Shown here piece after piece: positions 18,301 through 25,168 of a stretch of 53,557 nucleotides of DNA. The stretch is from a bacterium (lineage in GTDB: Bacteria > Patescibacteriota > Minisyncoccia > Phycocordibacterales > UBA12079), in assembly GCA_030641525.1 (NCBI GenBank), contig DAOWHH010000003.1, forward strand, positions 1-53,557, given 5' to 3'. Below the pieces are notes generated by a model. That model was not told the DNA's origin. It searched no databases and was given only the letters and a program-made list of their open reading frames with translations. The translations under genes were made by a program, and so were the position numbers. The stretch's first letter is position 1. Each line of letters begins with the position of its first letter.

Positions 18301-21300
18301 CGATAATATGGATTTAGTTTTTGAAACTGAGGGTTCAGGAACAAGAGCAGAAAGAATGCGTATTAATTCTTCTGGTAATGTCGGTATTGGGACGAGTAGT
18401 CCAGATGGAATTTTACATACAGCTGTATCTGACACATCTAATATATTTACATTAGAAAGAGTGGATACATCTATAGGTACAGATAATATTATTGCCGATA
18501 TAAAAATGAAGGGTGGGGAAACTACTCTTGGAACGGTTGGAAGAATAATTGTTTCTGCAGAAAGTCCGTGGAGTGCAGATAGTTCCCCCGCTGTTATGAG
18601 GTTTTTTACTAATCCTAGTGGAGCTACTAATGCTTTGGAAAGAATGAGAATTGATTCTTCTGGAAATGTTGGGATTGGAACGAGTAGTCCATTATCAATG
18701 TTATCAGTTAGGTCTACAGGAACAACTGACCTCCTAAACCTTACCGAAACAGACGGAGAGGAAGTCTTCACAGTTTTGGAGAATGGAAATGTAGGGATTG
18801 GAACGGATAGTCCAGGGAAAAAATTTACTATTGCTATTCAAGATGTAGCAGATCCAGGATCCACTGCAATACAAACTGAAAATTTGTCAGGAACGCCAAG
18901 GTTTGCATTAAATAATTTAAATGATGGCGGTTGGACAACATATGATTATTATGGAGGTTCTTATAATTCGGGAATAACCCAGAAAGATGGAAATGTTGGG
19001 ATTGGAGATAGTAGTCCAACAGATACTCTTCATGTACAAGCATCAGCAGGAAATCAGGTGCGTATTGAAGGTACAGGTGTTGATTCAGACGCAGAGATGC
19101 ATTTTGATAATGATGCACAAAGTTGGTCTATAGGTATTGATGGGTCAGATAGTAACTCGTTGAAATTATCGACTGGGGTAAATGTTGGGACTGGAGATAA
19201 GGTTACCATTCAGTCAGGTGGGAATGTAGGAATAGGAGAAACATCTCCCGAAGCTAAATTGCATATAAAAAAAGCAGATACTGGTCAAACACCTCCTGTA
19301 ACTTCAAATATGATTCTTGAAGATACTGCTGCTACTAATTATTTTACTTTTTTAGATGCAACTGCAAATTCAATACAGGGATTAATAATGACTGATGGGG
19401 CAGGTGCTGATGGTTATGTAATTTATGATTCTGATGGAAAAGGTATGAGATTTCAATCAGGTACTGATGAAGTGGCGAGATTTTGGGCAAGTGGTGGTTT
19501 TGCATTTGGAGATACTTTTATAGATACAGACCCTGGAGTTGATAATATGATTGTTGAGGGCAATGTCGGGATTGGGACGAGTAGTCCAGATAGAAATTTA
19601 GATATTTTATCTACTTCAGGAACTGCAGATATGGAGTTAGCAACTAATGATGTACAAAATTCGTTTTTTAAATTTACATCAGATAAGGACGGTACAGGAA
19701 TGAATGGTTTTATTGGTATTGATTATTCAGAAGATAATTTCAAAATAACAAGAGATGGTTTTGATGGGAGTGCAAAGGGAATTATAATTGATGGAGATGG
19801 TGAGGTTGGAATTGGGACATCAACCCCTTCAGAAAAATTGGAAGTATTAGGAAATGTTTTGCAATCACCTATTGATCCTGTTTTGGAGGGGAGTTTAGGA
19901 ATTGGAGGTAATCCTTATTCAGTTTATGTCTCAGGAAGATATGCTTATGTTGTTGATATTGATAGTGATGATTTAAAAATAATTGATATTTCTGACCCGT
20001 CTTCGCCATCCCTTAGTGGAAGCTTAAGTATAGGAGCCTATCCCAGAGATGTATATGTTTCTGGGAAATATGCTTATGTTGTTGATTCAGGTAGTGATGA
20101 CCTTAAAATAATAGATATCTCTAATCCATCTTTACCAACTCTTGCCGGAAGTTTATCTATTGGAACAGATCCTCATTCAATTTATGTTTCAGGAAAATAT
20201 GCTTATGTTGTTTATTATGGCAGTGATGACCTTAAAATAATAGATATCTCTAATCCATCTTTACCAACTCTTACCGGAAGTTTATCTATCGGATCAGGTC
20301 CTCTTTCGGTTTATGTCTCAGGAAAATATGCTTATGTTATTGATTATGTTAGTCGTGACCTTAAAGTAATTGATATTTCTGACCCTTCTTCGCCATCCCT
20401 TAGTGGAAGCTTAGGTGTAGGAAGTAATCCTGTATCAATATATGTTTCAGGTAGCTATGCTTATGTTGTTGATACTATTAGTGATGATCTTAAAATAATA
20501 GATGTTTCTGACCCGTCTTCGCCATCCCTTAGTGGAAGCTTAAGTATAGGAGCCTCTCCCAGAGATGTATATGTTTCTGGGAAATATGCTTATGTTGTTG
20601 ATTCAGGTAGTGATGACCTTAAAATAATAGATATCTCTAATCCATCTTTACCAACTCTTGCCGGAAGTTTAGGGATTGGAGGTAGTCCTTATTCAGTTTA
20701 TGTCTCAGGAAGATATGCTTATGTCATTGACACTGACAGTGATGATCTTAAAGTAATAGATATTTCTGGAATGGAAACTACTTCAATGATAGCTCATTCA
20801 TTGGAAGCAGGAAATTTGCAGGTTAGGAATGATATTATTGCTCAAGGACAGCTTCAAGTGACAGGTGGAATAACAGCTGGAAGTGGAGGAATATATTCTA
20901 CTGGACCAGTGGGTGTTTTTGCTTCTACTACTGCTGCGGCACTTACGATTAATCAACATTTAACAGGTGATCTTTTGAATGTTTTTGATAATACTGGTAG
21001 CGAGATATTTACGATTGAGGAGGGTGGAAATGTTGGGATTGGGGATTCTACTCCTACTTATCAATTAACATTGTCAACAGATTCAGCATATAAATTATCA
21101 TCAGGTACATGGTCATATACCTCTGATGAAAAATTAAAAGATATTAATGGTGATTTTACTAGAGGTTTAGAAGCTTTAGATGACCTATATCCAGTCTATT
21201 TTAATTTTAAAAAAGATAATGAAATAGGAGCTTTAAGTGATAGAGAATATATTGGTTTAATTGCTCAAGATATACAAAAAACTGTTCCTGAAGCTGTGAC

Positions 21301-22456
21301 ACAAGGTGAAGATGGTTATTTGAAAGTTGAACAAGACGCTATTATGTGGACAATGTTAAATGCAATAAAAGAACTGAACCTAAAAGTAGGTGAAGGTTTT
21401 TCAAATATAGCTGAAAATTTTGGAATAGGAACACCTATTGCTTATAGGAAATTACATATTGAGGAGGCTAGTGATAATCCACAAGTGAGGGTTGCTTATG
21501 ATGAAGATAATTTTGCTGAGATGCAAGTTTCGGCTGCAGGAGATTTAGCTATTACTACTCAAGGTGCAGATATTCGTTTTCCTGATGAAAATGTGTCAAT
21601 TTGTTCGGGTGGAGCTTGTTCAATAGATGTTGCTTCAATGGATGGAACAGGTAATTTAGCAGTTGAAAATATTGCTTTTGTTGCTGGGGCTTTAGGGGTG
21701 GGAACAAGTGAACCTCAACGAGTAGTTGATATTTTTGAAACTTATACTGATCCTCAATTAAGAATTTCTTATGATGAAGATTTGTATTCTGAATTTAATG
21801 TTTCGGCTACTGGAGATTTAGTTATTTCTGCGGAAGGAGGTGATATTTCAGTATTGGATGAAAACTTTAAGATTTGTTCTGGAAAAGGTTGTCCTAAAAA
21901 TGCGGATGAGTTAAAAGGTACAGGTAATTTGTTGGTTGAAAATAATTTATTAGCTCTCGGGAATGTGGGAATAAATACTACTTCACCAAGTTATACATTA
22001 GATGTAAATGGAACTTTGCGTGCCAAAGGTATTACTGATGCTTCAGATGAGAGATTAAAAAAGAATATACAAAGTCTTTCTTTGGATGAATCTGTTTTGG
22101 CTAAAGTTTTGAAATTAAGAGGGGTTAGTTATAATTGGAGGGATAACGAATCAGACAACTCTAAACCTACGGTTGGGCAAGGACAGATTGGTTTGATAGC
22201 TCAAGAACTTGAGAGAGAATATCCAGAATTGGTTGATACAGATAAAGAAGGTTTCAAATCTATTCAATATGGTAAATTTACAGCTGTTCTTCTTGAAGCT
22301 GTGAAAGAAATATTTGATATGAGTAGTAAGATAGAATATAGGAGTGCGAGATTGGAGAATAAGATGGTTCAATTGGAGAAAGAAAATCAAGATTTACAAA
22401 AGGGAATTCTAAAATTAGAAAATCGTATCAAAATTTTAGAAGAAAAAATGATCTAG
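12353..22456 (+). CDS. Giant fibre-like surface protein with GNVGIGT repeats, LVIVD-type propeller and two S74 domains
   Basis: About 3,367 residues from ATG 12353 (a TTG lies 9 nt upstream in frame). Order: short basic N-terminus; residues ~22-46 encoded by an inserted family B palindrome; hydrophobic secretion segment ~42-63; an INYQGKLTDSAN domain common at the start of such proteins; about 30 units with GNVGIGTxSP spaced 35-100 residues; a beta-rich domain at ~1167-1353 that may be C1q/TNF-like (weak); seven tandem 43-residue LVIVD-like units at ~2508-2805; a first S74 domain at ~2924-3020 (SDEKLKDI); two ~85-residue repeats with CSGGAC/CSGKGC; and a second S74 domain from ~3231 (SDERLKKNI) with a terminal coiled coil. 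S74 domains chaperone trimeric fibres and self-cleave through a Ser-Lys dyad, so a secreted trimeric adhesin is likely. The binding partner is unknown. Confidence 0.85.
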   Translation: MFKNLLRTKKITTLSNQQVGRKTTKYFWLSDSQWLSDSQQKYFVVFLIMIFSVLSPLNFIYSAFNPEINYQGKLTDSANVAVADGDYNLEFKLYTISSGGSAIWTESLIDTDKVTVTNGLFSVLLGNVTAISGVDFSQDLYLGVNVGGTGSPVWDGEMVPRKQIASVPSSFEADKLDGLDSTQFLRSDTTNIIGGNFDMGGFNLTNGGTATFANFIATSTTASSIFPLASTTQLTVSNDTWLAVDGGNVGIGTDSPSVELDVVGDINATGSIYLDTGNLGVGIVSTTYKAQMHEQSGAGSILQFTNTDSGTTDVDGSYVGIAGSESLGIWQYENDYMYFGTNNDEVARFHASGGFSFGDNYVSTDPGVDNMIIEGNVGIGTSSPLSMLSVRSTGTTDLLNLTETDGEEVFTVLENGNVGIGTDSPEEALDVVGGAIRLEANQYLKWDYNSAQANSRIWGIHTDQQVYGDFAITTADGQDDNFDLTRFYIDSSGNVGIGTDSPNTLFEIAKNDRENGAVMRITNSAQSSAWTTGDIVGTLDFYASDTSAPATRAKVIAIDTFNTAATNPSNVGLDFYTTDTNSLNFAMRIDSSGNVGIGTSSPSSMLSVRSTGTTDLLNLTETDGEEVFTVLENGNVGIGNTAPISELEIGLDTGGHSNLITIGKGYDVESGIQWSRAGIIDSQITNDASENMIFATDISNSIGGGDFKFRSNGGTELMVIETGGNVGIGTDSPDGPFEVVGVGNATTGESVKFATSDWDTGTSAGSALRINMGADTGNTYSIIQSVSGGNSLVADLAINPTGGNVGIGTDSPSDVLQVKTGTAKEGINIKGIDITNNNPQGALSFSDSSNVPVAKIVGYRGNTFDDGDIAFEVSQGASFSEAMRIDQTGNVGIGTSSPSVNLHVNDSSDAYIRITGGDAGKAVLQLGDQTDGNEARITYTASDRSLGLYTADTERMRIDKSGNVGIGTSSPDELLHIETSTDADLRIESTGDSYYSRVLFGVESGSDTSMGTYDDSYAGVSEYAGKFVTQTFERPIVFAAFGTTENDTIQFYTGGRDAADKRMVIDENGNVGIGTDSPGYKLSINGSGSVPVLYSTGEVTGSVAQIRGSGTGGSQLQITEAGQISWFIGVDDGETTLKIRDSAQANAPNLAIDSSGNVTITGTISEGGSLLSALYAPYAERGSNIDGAGLTWDGSELDVDALAVKRIHLKKSAETENLITAQVIGWDAQEYVDSDVYTHSTSSNNERVTVLSDGVYKIESNVNYVNTGAARVTMYMQLRVNGSNELTTRVKSYSRGSIYGDNNLKLSTIVSLSANDYVDLYGGYDDVDQTTAVNTTVGQSEFIISKIGTEAIANTWRPIDDTAVDGVTTESISSNWAYDHLNDTTDPHLISSFTSGNLNVARLPTGGAWNLTSDLNIDSNKLVIDNSSGYVGIGTDSPGSLLQLVEAGSGVQTMLGIHGSTVGVLGNGAEIHLSAGVTTLRGAKITAINTGGSSNDHALTFSTSASASVPAERMRIDSSGNVGIGTDSPSSDLEIEDTSNPTLKLDLEANPADGDNISTIYFEAGGYQAGRIRSVSEYAWPTSRRAGLAFDVLAMSAEVNNAMYINYLGNVGIGTDSPTGKLDIEDLTASANVDIDIRSAVDGSTRLRFGDADDNYIGGINYDHTTDDMFFLANNANRMVIDSGGNVGIGTETTTFDEGVGKVAILGSKSGNSGGLNIIDDSAQAVGTGGHIVFGGKYTDGGSYALGAKIEAEKTVSTTENYGFDLAFYARTHGANLDNSEKMRITSSGNVGIGTSSPLSMLSVRSTGTTDLLNLTETDGEEVFTVLENGNVGIGTDSPGAKLEVVNGTGIKITNSAASLLFLRRTSSLTSAMHFGNDDDDIYLGLGGDEKFHIATTDDIQASSMFTIQQDGNVGIGTDSPTRKLFVEFTDTTDYSSGGTILDGILIGNTQANTGGGGALTFLGEADDTAQAVATITGVVTSADNMDLVFETEGSGTRAERMRINSSGNVGIGTSSPDGILHTAVSDTSNIFTLERVDTSIGTDNIIADIKMKGGETTLGTVGRIIVSAESPWSADSSPAVMRFFTNPSGATNALERMRIDSSGNVGIGTSSPLSMLSVRSTGTTDLLNLTETDGEEVFTVLENGNVGIGTDSPGKKFTIAIQDVADPGSTAIQTENLSGTPRFALNNLNDGGWTTYDYYGGSYNSGITQKDGNVGIGDSSPTDTLHVQASAGNQVRIEGTGVDSDAEMHFDNDAQSWSIGIDGSDSNSLKLSTGVNVGTGDKVTIQSGGNVGIGETSPEAKLHIKKADTGQTPPVTSNMILEDTAATNYFTFLDATANSIQGLIMTDGAGADGYVIYDSDGKGMRFQSGTDEVARFWASGGFAFGDTFIDTDPGVDNMIVEGNVGIGTSSPDRNLDILSTSGTADMELATNDVQNSFFKFTSDKDGTGMNGFIGIDYSEDNFKITRDGFDGSAKGIIIDGDGEVGIGTSTPSEKLEVLGNVLQSPIDPVLEGSLGIGGNPYSVYVSGRYAYVVDIDSDDLKIIDISDPSSPSLSGSLSIGAYPRDVYVSGKYAYVVDSGSDDLKIIDISNPSLPTLAGSLSIGTDPHSIYVSGKYAYVVYYGSDDLKIIDISNPSLPTLTGSLSIGSGPLSVYVSGKYAYVIDYVSRDLKVIDISDPSSPSLSGSLGVGSNPVSIYVSGSYAYVVDTISDDLKIIDVSDPSSPSLSGSLSIGASPRDVYVSGKYAYVVDSGSDDLKIIDISNPSLPTLAGSLGIGGSPYSVYVSGRYAYVIDTDSDDLKVIDISGMETTSMIAHSLEAGNLQVRNDIIAQGQLQVTGGITAGSGGIYSTGPVGVFASTTAAALTINQHLTGDLLNVFDNTGSEIFTIEEGGNVGIGDSTPTYQLTLSTDSAYKLSSGTWSYTSDEKLKDINGDFTRGLEALDDLYPVYFNFKKDNEIGALSDREYIGLIAQDIQKTVPEAVTQGEDGYLKVEQDAIMWTMLNAIKELNLKVGEGFSNIAENFGIGTPIAYRKLHIEEASDNPQVRVAYDEDNFAEMQVSAAGDLAITTQGADIRFPDENVSICSGGACSIDVASMDGTGNLAVENIAFVAGALGVGTSEPQRVVDIFETYTDPQLRISYDEDLYSEFNVSATGDLVISAEGGDISVLDENFKICSGKGCPKNADELKGTGNLLVENNLLALGNVGINTTSPSYTLDVNGTLRAKGITDASDERLKKNIQSLSLDESVLAKVLKLRGVSYNWRDNESDNSKPTVGQGQIGLIAQELEREYPELVDTDKEGFKSIQYGKFTAVLLEAVKEIFDMSSKIEYRSARLENKMVQLEKENQDLQKGILKLENRIKILEEKMI
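12415..12490. repeat. Family B palindrome inside the giant gene's 5' coding region
   Basis: 12415-12450 pairs with 12452-12490 with only a 2-nt bulge, giving a stem of about 36 bp. The centre is GGCTATCGGATAGCC followed by its inverted copy. It is translated as a WLSDSQ-WLSDSQ repeat just before the hydrophobic secretion segment. Other copies are intergenic terminators. Confidence 0.85.
13496..13599 (+). repeat. 104-nt coding repeat of the giant gene, copy 1 of 4
   Basis: Almost identical 104-nt blocks occur at 13496-13599, 14150-14253, 17738-17841 and 18683-18786, differing at only one or two positions. They encode SPLSMLSVRSTGTTDLL and the following ~18 residues up to the next GNVGIG motif. 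Their codon use (CTC, ACC, GTC) is more GC-rich than that of surrounding units. Confidence 0.9.
14150..14253 (+). repeat. 104-nt coding repeat, copy 2 of 4
   Basis: Same block as 13496-13599, with TCA for TTA at the fourth codon (Ser for Leu). Confidence 0.9.
17738..17841 (+). repeat. 104-nt coding repeat, copy 3 of 4
   Basis: Same block as 13496-13599, with a silent AGG for AGA change. Confidence 0.9.
18683..18786 (+). repeat. 104-nt coding repeat, copy 4 of 4
   Basis: Same block, sharing the AGG variant with copy 3, so copies 3 and 4 are the closest pair. Confidence 0.9.
19874..20766 (+). repeat. Seven tandem ~129-nt units encoding an LVIVD-type beta-propeller
   Basis: Seven consecutive 43-residue units follow the pattern GSLSIG-x(2)-P-x-(D/S)-VYVSGKYAYVVD-x(2)-SDDLKIIDIS-(D/N)PS. 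The count of seven matches a closed seven-bladed propeller. Units 2 and 6 are nearly identical at the DNA level, which indicates recent internal duplication or gene conversion. Confidence 0.85.
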
Positions 22457-22582
22457 ATTTTCGATTAATCAAATTTCTTATAAAGAAATCTTGTGGATAA
22501 CTCATATTAATTAAAGGTTGTATTTAAAAAGGTATTTTGTAGTTTGACATCAAAACTATTAGTCTAGCTTGACTTTTTTATA

Positions 22583-22640
22583 CTAAAGTATAAACTTTAG
22601 ATAAGTAACTTCACTGGGCCTTGTGCCCAGTTTTTCCGTT
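22583..22640 (+). terminator. Hairpin and terminator 150 nt after the giant gene
   Basis: CTAAAGT/ACTTTAG (22583-22600) forms a small stem. CTGGGC/GCCCAG (about 22613-22630) then forms a GC-rich stem followed by TTTTT. TTGACA (22544) and TTGACT (22569) lie upstream without a well-spaced -10. It is either the giant gene's terminator or the end of a second small transcript like that at 11287-11350. Confidence 0.5.
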
Positions 22641-22649
22641 TTAGGGTTT

Positions 22650-22829
22650 TTAAATTCTTTCTACTTCATCTTTTATACTATCTAGACTAACAAACCAAGA
22701 TTTATATTTAATTTCTGAAGCACAGTTATTATTATAAGCAATAAATTTTATGTGTTTTTGGGCTTTAAGTATATTTTCCTTAGTTATAAGAAAATCACTG
22801 TCTCCAATTTTCGGTTTTTCAATTTTCAT
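22650..22829 (-). CDS. Small hypothetical protein
   Basis: A minus-strand frame of 59 residues from the ATG at 22829 (65 if a GTG at 22847 is used). It begins MKIEKPKIGDSDFLITKEN and is rich in Lys, Ile and Asn with a normal mix of other residues, which reads like protein rather than noise. I recognise no family. There is no clear Shine-Dalgarno site. A terminator hairpin is upstream (22873-22903) and another lies beyond its 3' end. It could be a remnant of a larger gene. Confidence 0.4.
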   Translation of the reverse strand: MKIEKPKIGDSDFLITKENILKAQKHIKFIAYNNNCASEIKYKSWFVSLDSIKDEVERI

Positions 22830-22872
22830 TACATATAATTGTCTCACAATAACATCTTTAAATCAAAAAAGT

Positions 22873-22903
22873 AAAAAGGTGATTGCGAAGCAATCACCTT
22901 TTT
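22873..22903. terminator. Bidirectional terminator hairpin
   Basis: AAAAAGGTGATTGC pairs perfectly with GCAATCACCTTTTT around GAA. A-run and T-run flanks fit termination on both strands. Confidence 0.75.
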
Positions 22904-22975
22904 TGACTAACAACTAAAAACTATCAACTAATTTTTTTGTCCACGGAAATATTATTTATATATTATAAAATGTTA

Positions 22976-22981
22976 TATAAT
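22976..22981 (+). promoter_or_regulatory. Probable -10 box for the DUF5011-like gene
   Basis: TATAAT lies 29 nt before the ATG at 23011, giving a short leader of about 22 nt. A weak TTGTCC is upstream at about 22938, too far for ideal spacing. Confidence 0.35.
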
Positions 22982-23010
22982 GATAAGTAATCTAATTTTT
23001 AGAGAAATTT

Positions 23011-25077
23011 ATGTTCAATCAATTCATTGAACTTATTAAGAATACTACAACGATTACAGTAGGGACAGTAATTGGTTTTTTGGGTAGTGGTGATGTCAGT
23101 CTTTTAGAAACCCCACCAATAGATTTTTTAAAAAGTCCCTCTGAAATAACACAGGAATTATCAGATTCTGGTGTTTTAGAATTTTCTCAAAAAGCTACTA
23201 TCAATGAAGCTTTTGTTCAGGAACCTCTTGAGACAGAAGGAATTGAAATTGAAGAATCTGTTGTTGAAGAATTACCTAATATGGCTGATGAATCTGAATC
23301 TGAAATTGAAGAATCTGTTATTGAGGAATCACCTAGCGTGACTGATGAATCTGAAGAAGATGAGATTATTTATTTTGAAAGAGATGAGGATCCAAAAGAA
23401 ATTATATTTCGTAGGCCGAGCTCAGATGCAGATAGTAATTTATTTGTTGATACATCGGATGTTCAGCCTGTAATTTCAACTCAAATTGATGTTGAGTTAG
23501 AATTAGTGGAGCCTATTATTCGCTCTGTAAATCCTATAAAACCTGAAAAAGAAATAAAGCCATTAGATGTTTCTCTTATCTTAAATACAAATTTTGATAC
23601 ATTTGATGCCAATCTTCAGATTAAAGAAGTGACTGAAGATGATTATAGTTTTTATGTTTTGTATACATTTCGTTCTTTAGAAATAAAAGATAGAGTTTGG
23701 ATTGTTGTTTTGAAAGAAAATACTTTAGTGGTTACTAAAGATGTTTTAGGTGATGGAGATTTAGGAAATTATCTTTCAGATGAATTAAGTGAAGTTGTTG
23801 ATAATGAAATGATTTTTTTGAAAGAAGTACAAGAAATTCAAAGAAATAAACTTCTTGCTGATGTTGTTGAAGGTGCAAAGAAAAAAGCTACGGCTTCAGT
23901 TTATGATAGTTTAATAGGTAAGATTCTTGATACAAGTTTGAATGATTTTAGTGGCTATATCCCTGTAATTGTAGAAGAAGAATTAGCGGTTTTGACGAAG
24001 GAGAAAATTGAGGAGGTTGAAGAGCCCACCGACACTGAAAGCTCTGACGTGACAAAGGAAATTGATGGAGTTGATAATGAAGCTCCTGTTATCACTATAA
24101 TTGGTAATAATCCTGCTTTAATACAACTTGGTTCAAGTTATCTTGATTTAGGAGCTAATGCTATTGATAATATTAGTGGGACTTTGGGTGTTAAAACTGG
24201 AGGTGATGTGGTGGATACTACGAAAGCGGATTCGTATTTTGTGACATATACAGCAATTGATGAAGCAAATAACACAGCTCAAGTGACTAGAGAAGTTATA
24301 ATTTATGATTATGGTGAAATACCAGAAGTCCCAGAAGAAGAACCTATTGTTGAGTCCGCCGACACTGAAGGCTCTGGCGTGACAGAGGAAGATCCAGAAG
24401 TGATTATTGAAGAACCTGAAATAATAATTGACGAGGAGGAACCTGCCGACATTGAAGACTCTGGTGTGGCGGAAGAAGAAAAAGAAAAGGATAAAAAAGA
24501 AAAAGGTGAAGAAAAGATAATAGAAGACCTAGGTACAACAACTATTGAAGAATTGATTGAAGAAACCACCTCTGCTGAAGATGTGGTAGGTGAGGAAGAA
24601 GCAGAAGAACCTGTATTTGATGTAGTGGATGTGGTTGTTGAGTTTGTTGAAGAAAAAATAATAGAAGATATACCTGAAATGATTGAAAATGTAGTAGATG
24701 AAGTTATTGAACAAGTGTCTGATGTATCGGAAATTGTTGAAGATGTTGTTGAAGAATCTGTGAATGTGGTGATAGAACAAGGGGCTACTATAATCAAAGC
24801 TATTGGTATGAATAATTTATTAGGTAATGTTATATCGGTACAAGATAATAATTCTTCTCTTTTAGGTATTGCAGCAGATAAGTCATATAATGTTTTTTCC
24901 AAAATTATGAAAAAGATTAAATTTAAAAATATTTCTAATAATATTTCAAACCAATTAGGGAATATTATTAGTAGTGAATCAGATTATTCAAGGTCAGAAG
25001 AGGTGGATTTGAATTATAAACGAGGTAGTTTTATTTCTTTTATGGTTAATTATTTTGATGATCATAGGCCAAAGTAA
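23011..25077 (+). CDS. Glu-rich secreted or membrane-associated protein with a DUF5011-like Ig domain
   Basis: A 688-residue acidic protein. Residues ~8-27 (TTTITVGTVIGFLGSGD) are mildly hydrophobic and may be a signal or anchor. Residues ~60-130 and ~430-610 are Glu/Val/Ile/Ser low-complexity stretches. Residues ~352-432 are a compact Ig-like domain beginning NEAPVITIIGNNPALIQLG and containing YLDLGANAIDN and FVTYTAIDEANNTAQVTREV, which matches the DUF5011/bacterial Ig pattern of surface proteins. A tripled motif (EPTDTESSDVTKE, ESADTEGSGVTEE, EPADIEDSGVAEE) is encoded by GC-richer DNA near 24024, 24353 and 24440. It follows the giant fibre gene, so both may be surface components. Function is unknown. 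Confidence 0.7.
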   Translation: MFNQFIELIKNTTTITVGTVIGFLGSGDVSLLETPPIDFLKSPSEITQELSDSGVLEFSQKATINEAFVQEPLETEGIEIEESVVEELPNMADESESEIEESVIEESPSVTDESEEDEIIYFERDEDPKEIIFRRPSSDADSNLFVDTSDVQPVISTQIDVELELVEPIIRSVNPIKPEKEIKPLDVSLILNTNFDTFDANLQIKEVTEDDYSFYVLYTFRSLEIKDRVWIVVLKENTLVVTKDVLGDGDLGNYLSDELSEVVDNEMIFLKEVQEIQRNKLLADVVEGAKKKATASVYDSLIGKILDTSLNDFSGYIPVIVEEELAVLTKEKIEEVEEPTDTESSDVTKEIDGVDNEAPVITIIGNNPALIQLGSSYLDLGANAIDNISGTLGVKTGGDVVDTTKADSYFVTYTAIDEANNTAQVTREVIIYDYGEIPEVPEEEPIVESADTEGSGVTEEDPEVIIEEPEIIIDEEEPADIEDSGVAEEEKEKDKKEKGEEKIIEDLGTTTIEELIEETTSAEDVVGEEEAEEPVFDVVDVVVEFVEEKIIEDIPEMIENVVDEVIEQVSDVSEIVEDVVEESVNVVIEQGATIIKAIGMNNLLGNVISVQDNNSSLLGIAADKSYNVFSKIMKKIKFKNISNNISNQLGNIISSESDYSRSEEVDLNYKRGSFISFMVNYFDDHRPK

Positions 25078-25103
25078 ATCAAAAATTTATAAAGTTTAAA
25101 ATG

Positions 25104-25130
25104 GGAAAAATTTGCAGAGCAAATTTTTCC
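25104..25130. terminator. Hairpin between the DUF5011-like gene and gapA
   Basis: GGAAAAATTTGC pairs perfectly with GCAAATTTTTCC around AGA. A similar but imperfect AAAAAATTTGC/GCAAGTTTTT hairpin lies at about 40745-40769 between greA and lysS, so this may be another repeated palindrome. Confidence 0.55.
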
Positions 25131-25168
25131 AATTAAATTAAAAGGTTTAAATTTTTAATTAAGTTAGT

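Noticed and set aside
13062..19118. Several minus-strand open frames of 60-190 codons opposite the giant gene
   Set aside because: They are mirror images of the repeated coding units (recurring PIPTFP words) and vanish as evidence once the plus-strand protein is accepted.
11225..22500. Two perfect DnaA-box 9-mers (TTATCCACA at 11225 and its complement at 22492)
   Set aside because: Two isolated boxes 11 kb apart in AT-rich DNA are compatible with chance; there is no cluster, AT-rich unwinding element or dnaA gene to suggest an origin.
11287..22640. tRNA or tmRNA-like genes in the ORF-less gaps
   Set aside because: I found no cloverleaf, T-loop GTTCRA motif or CCA-adjacent acceptor stem in any gap; the hairpins there are simple stem-loops.
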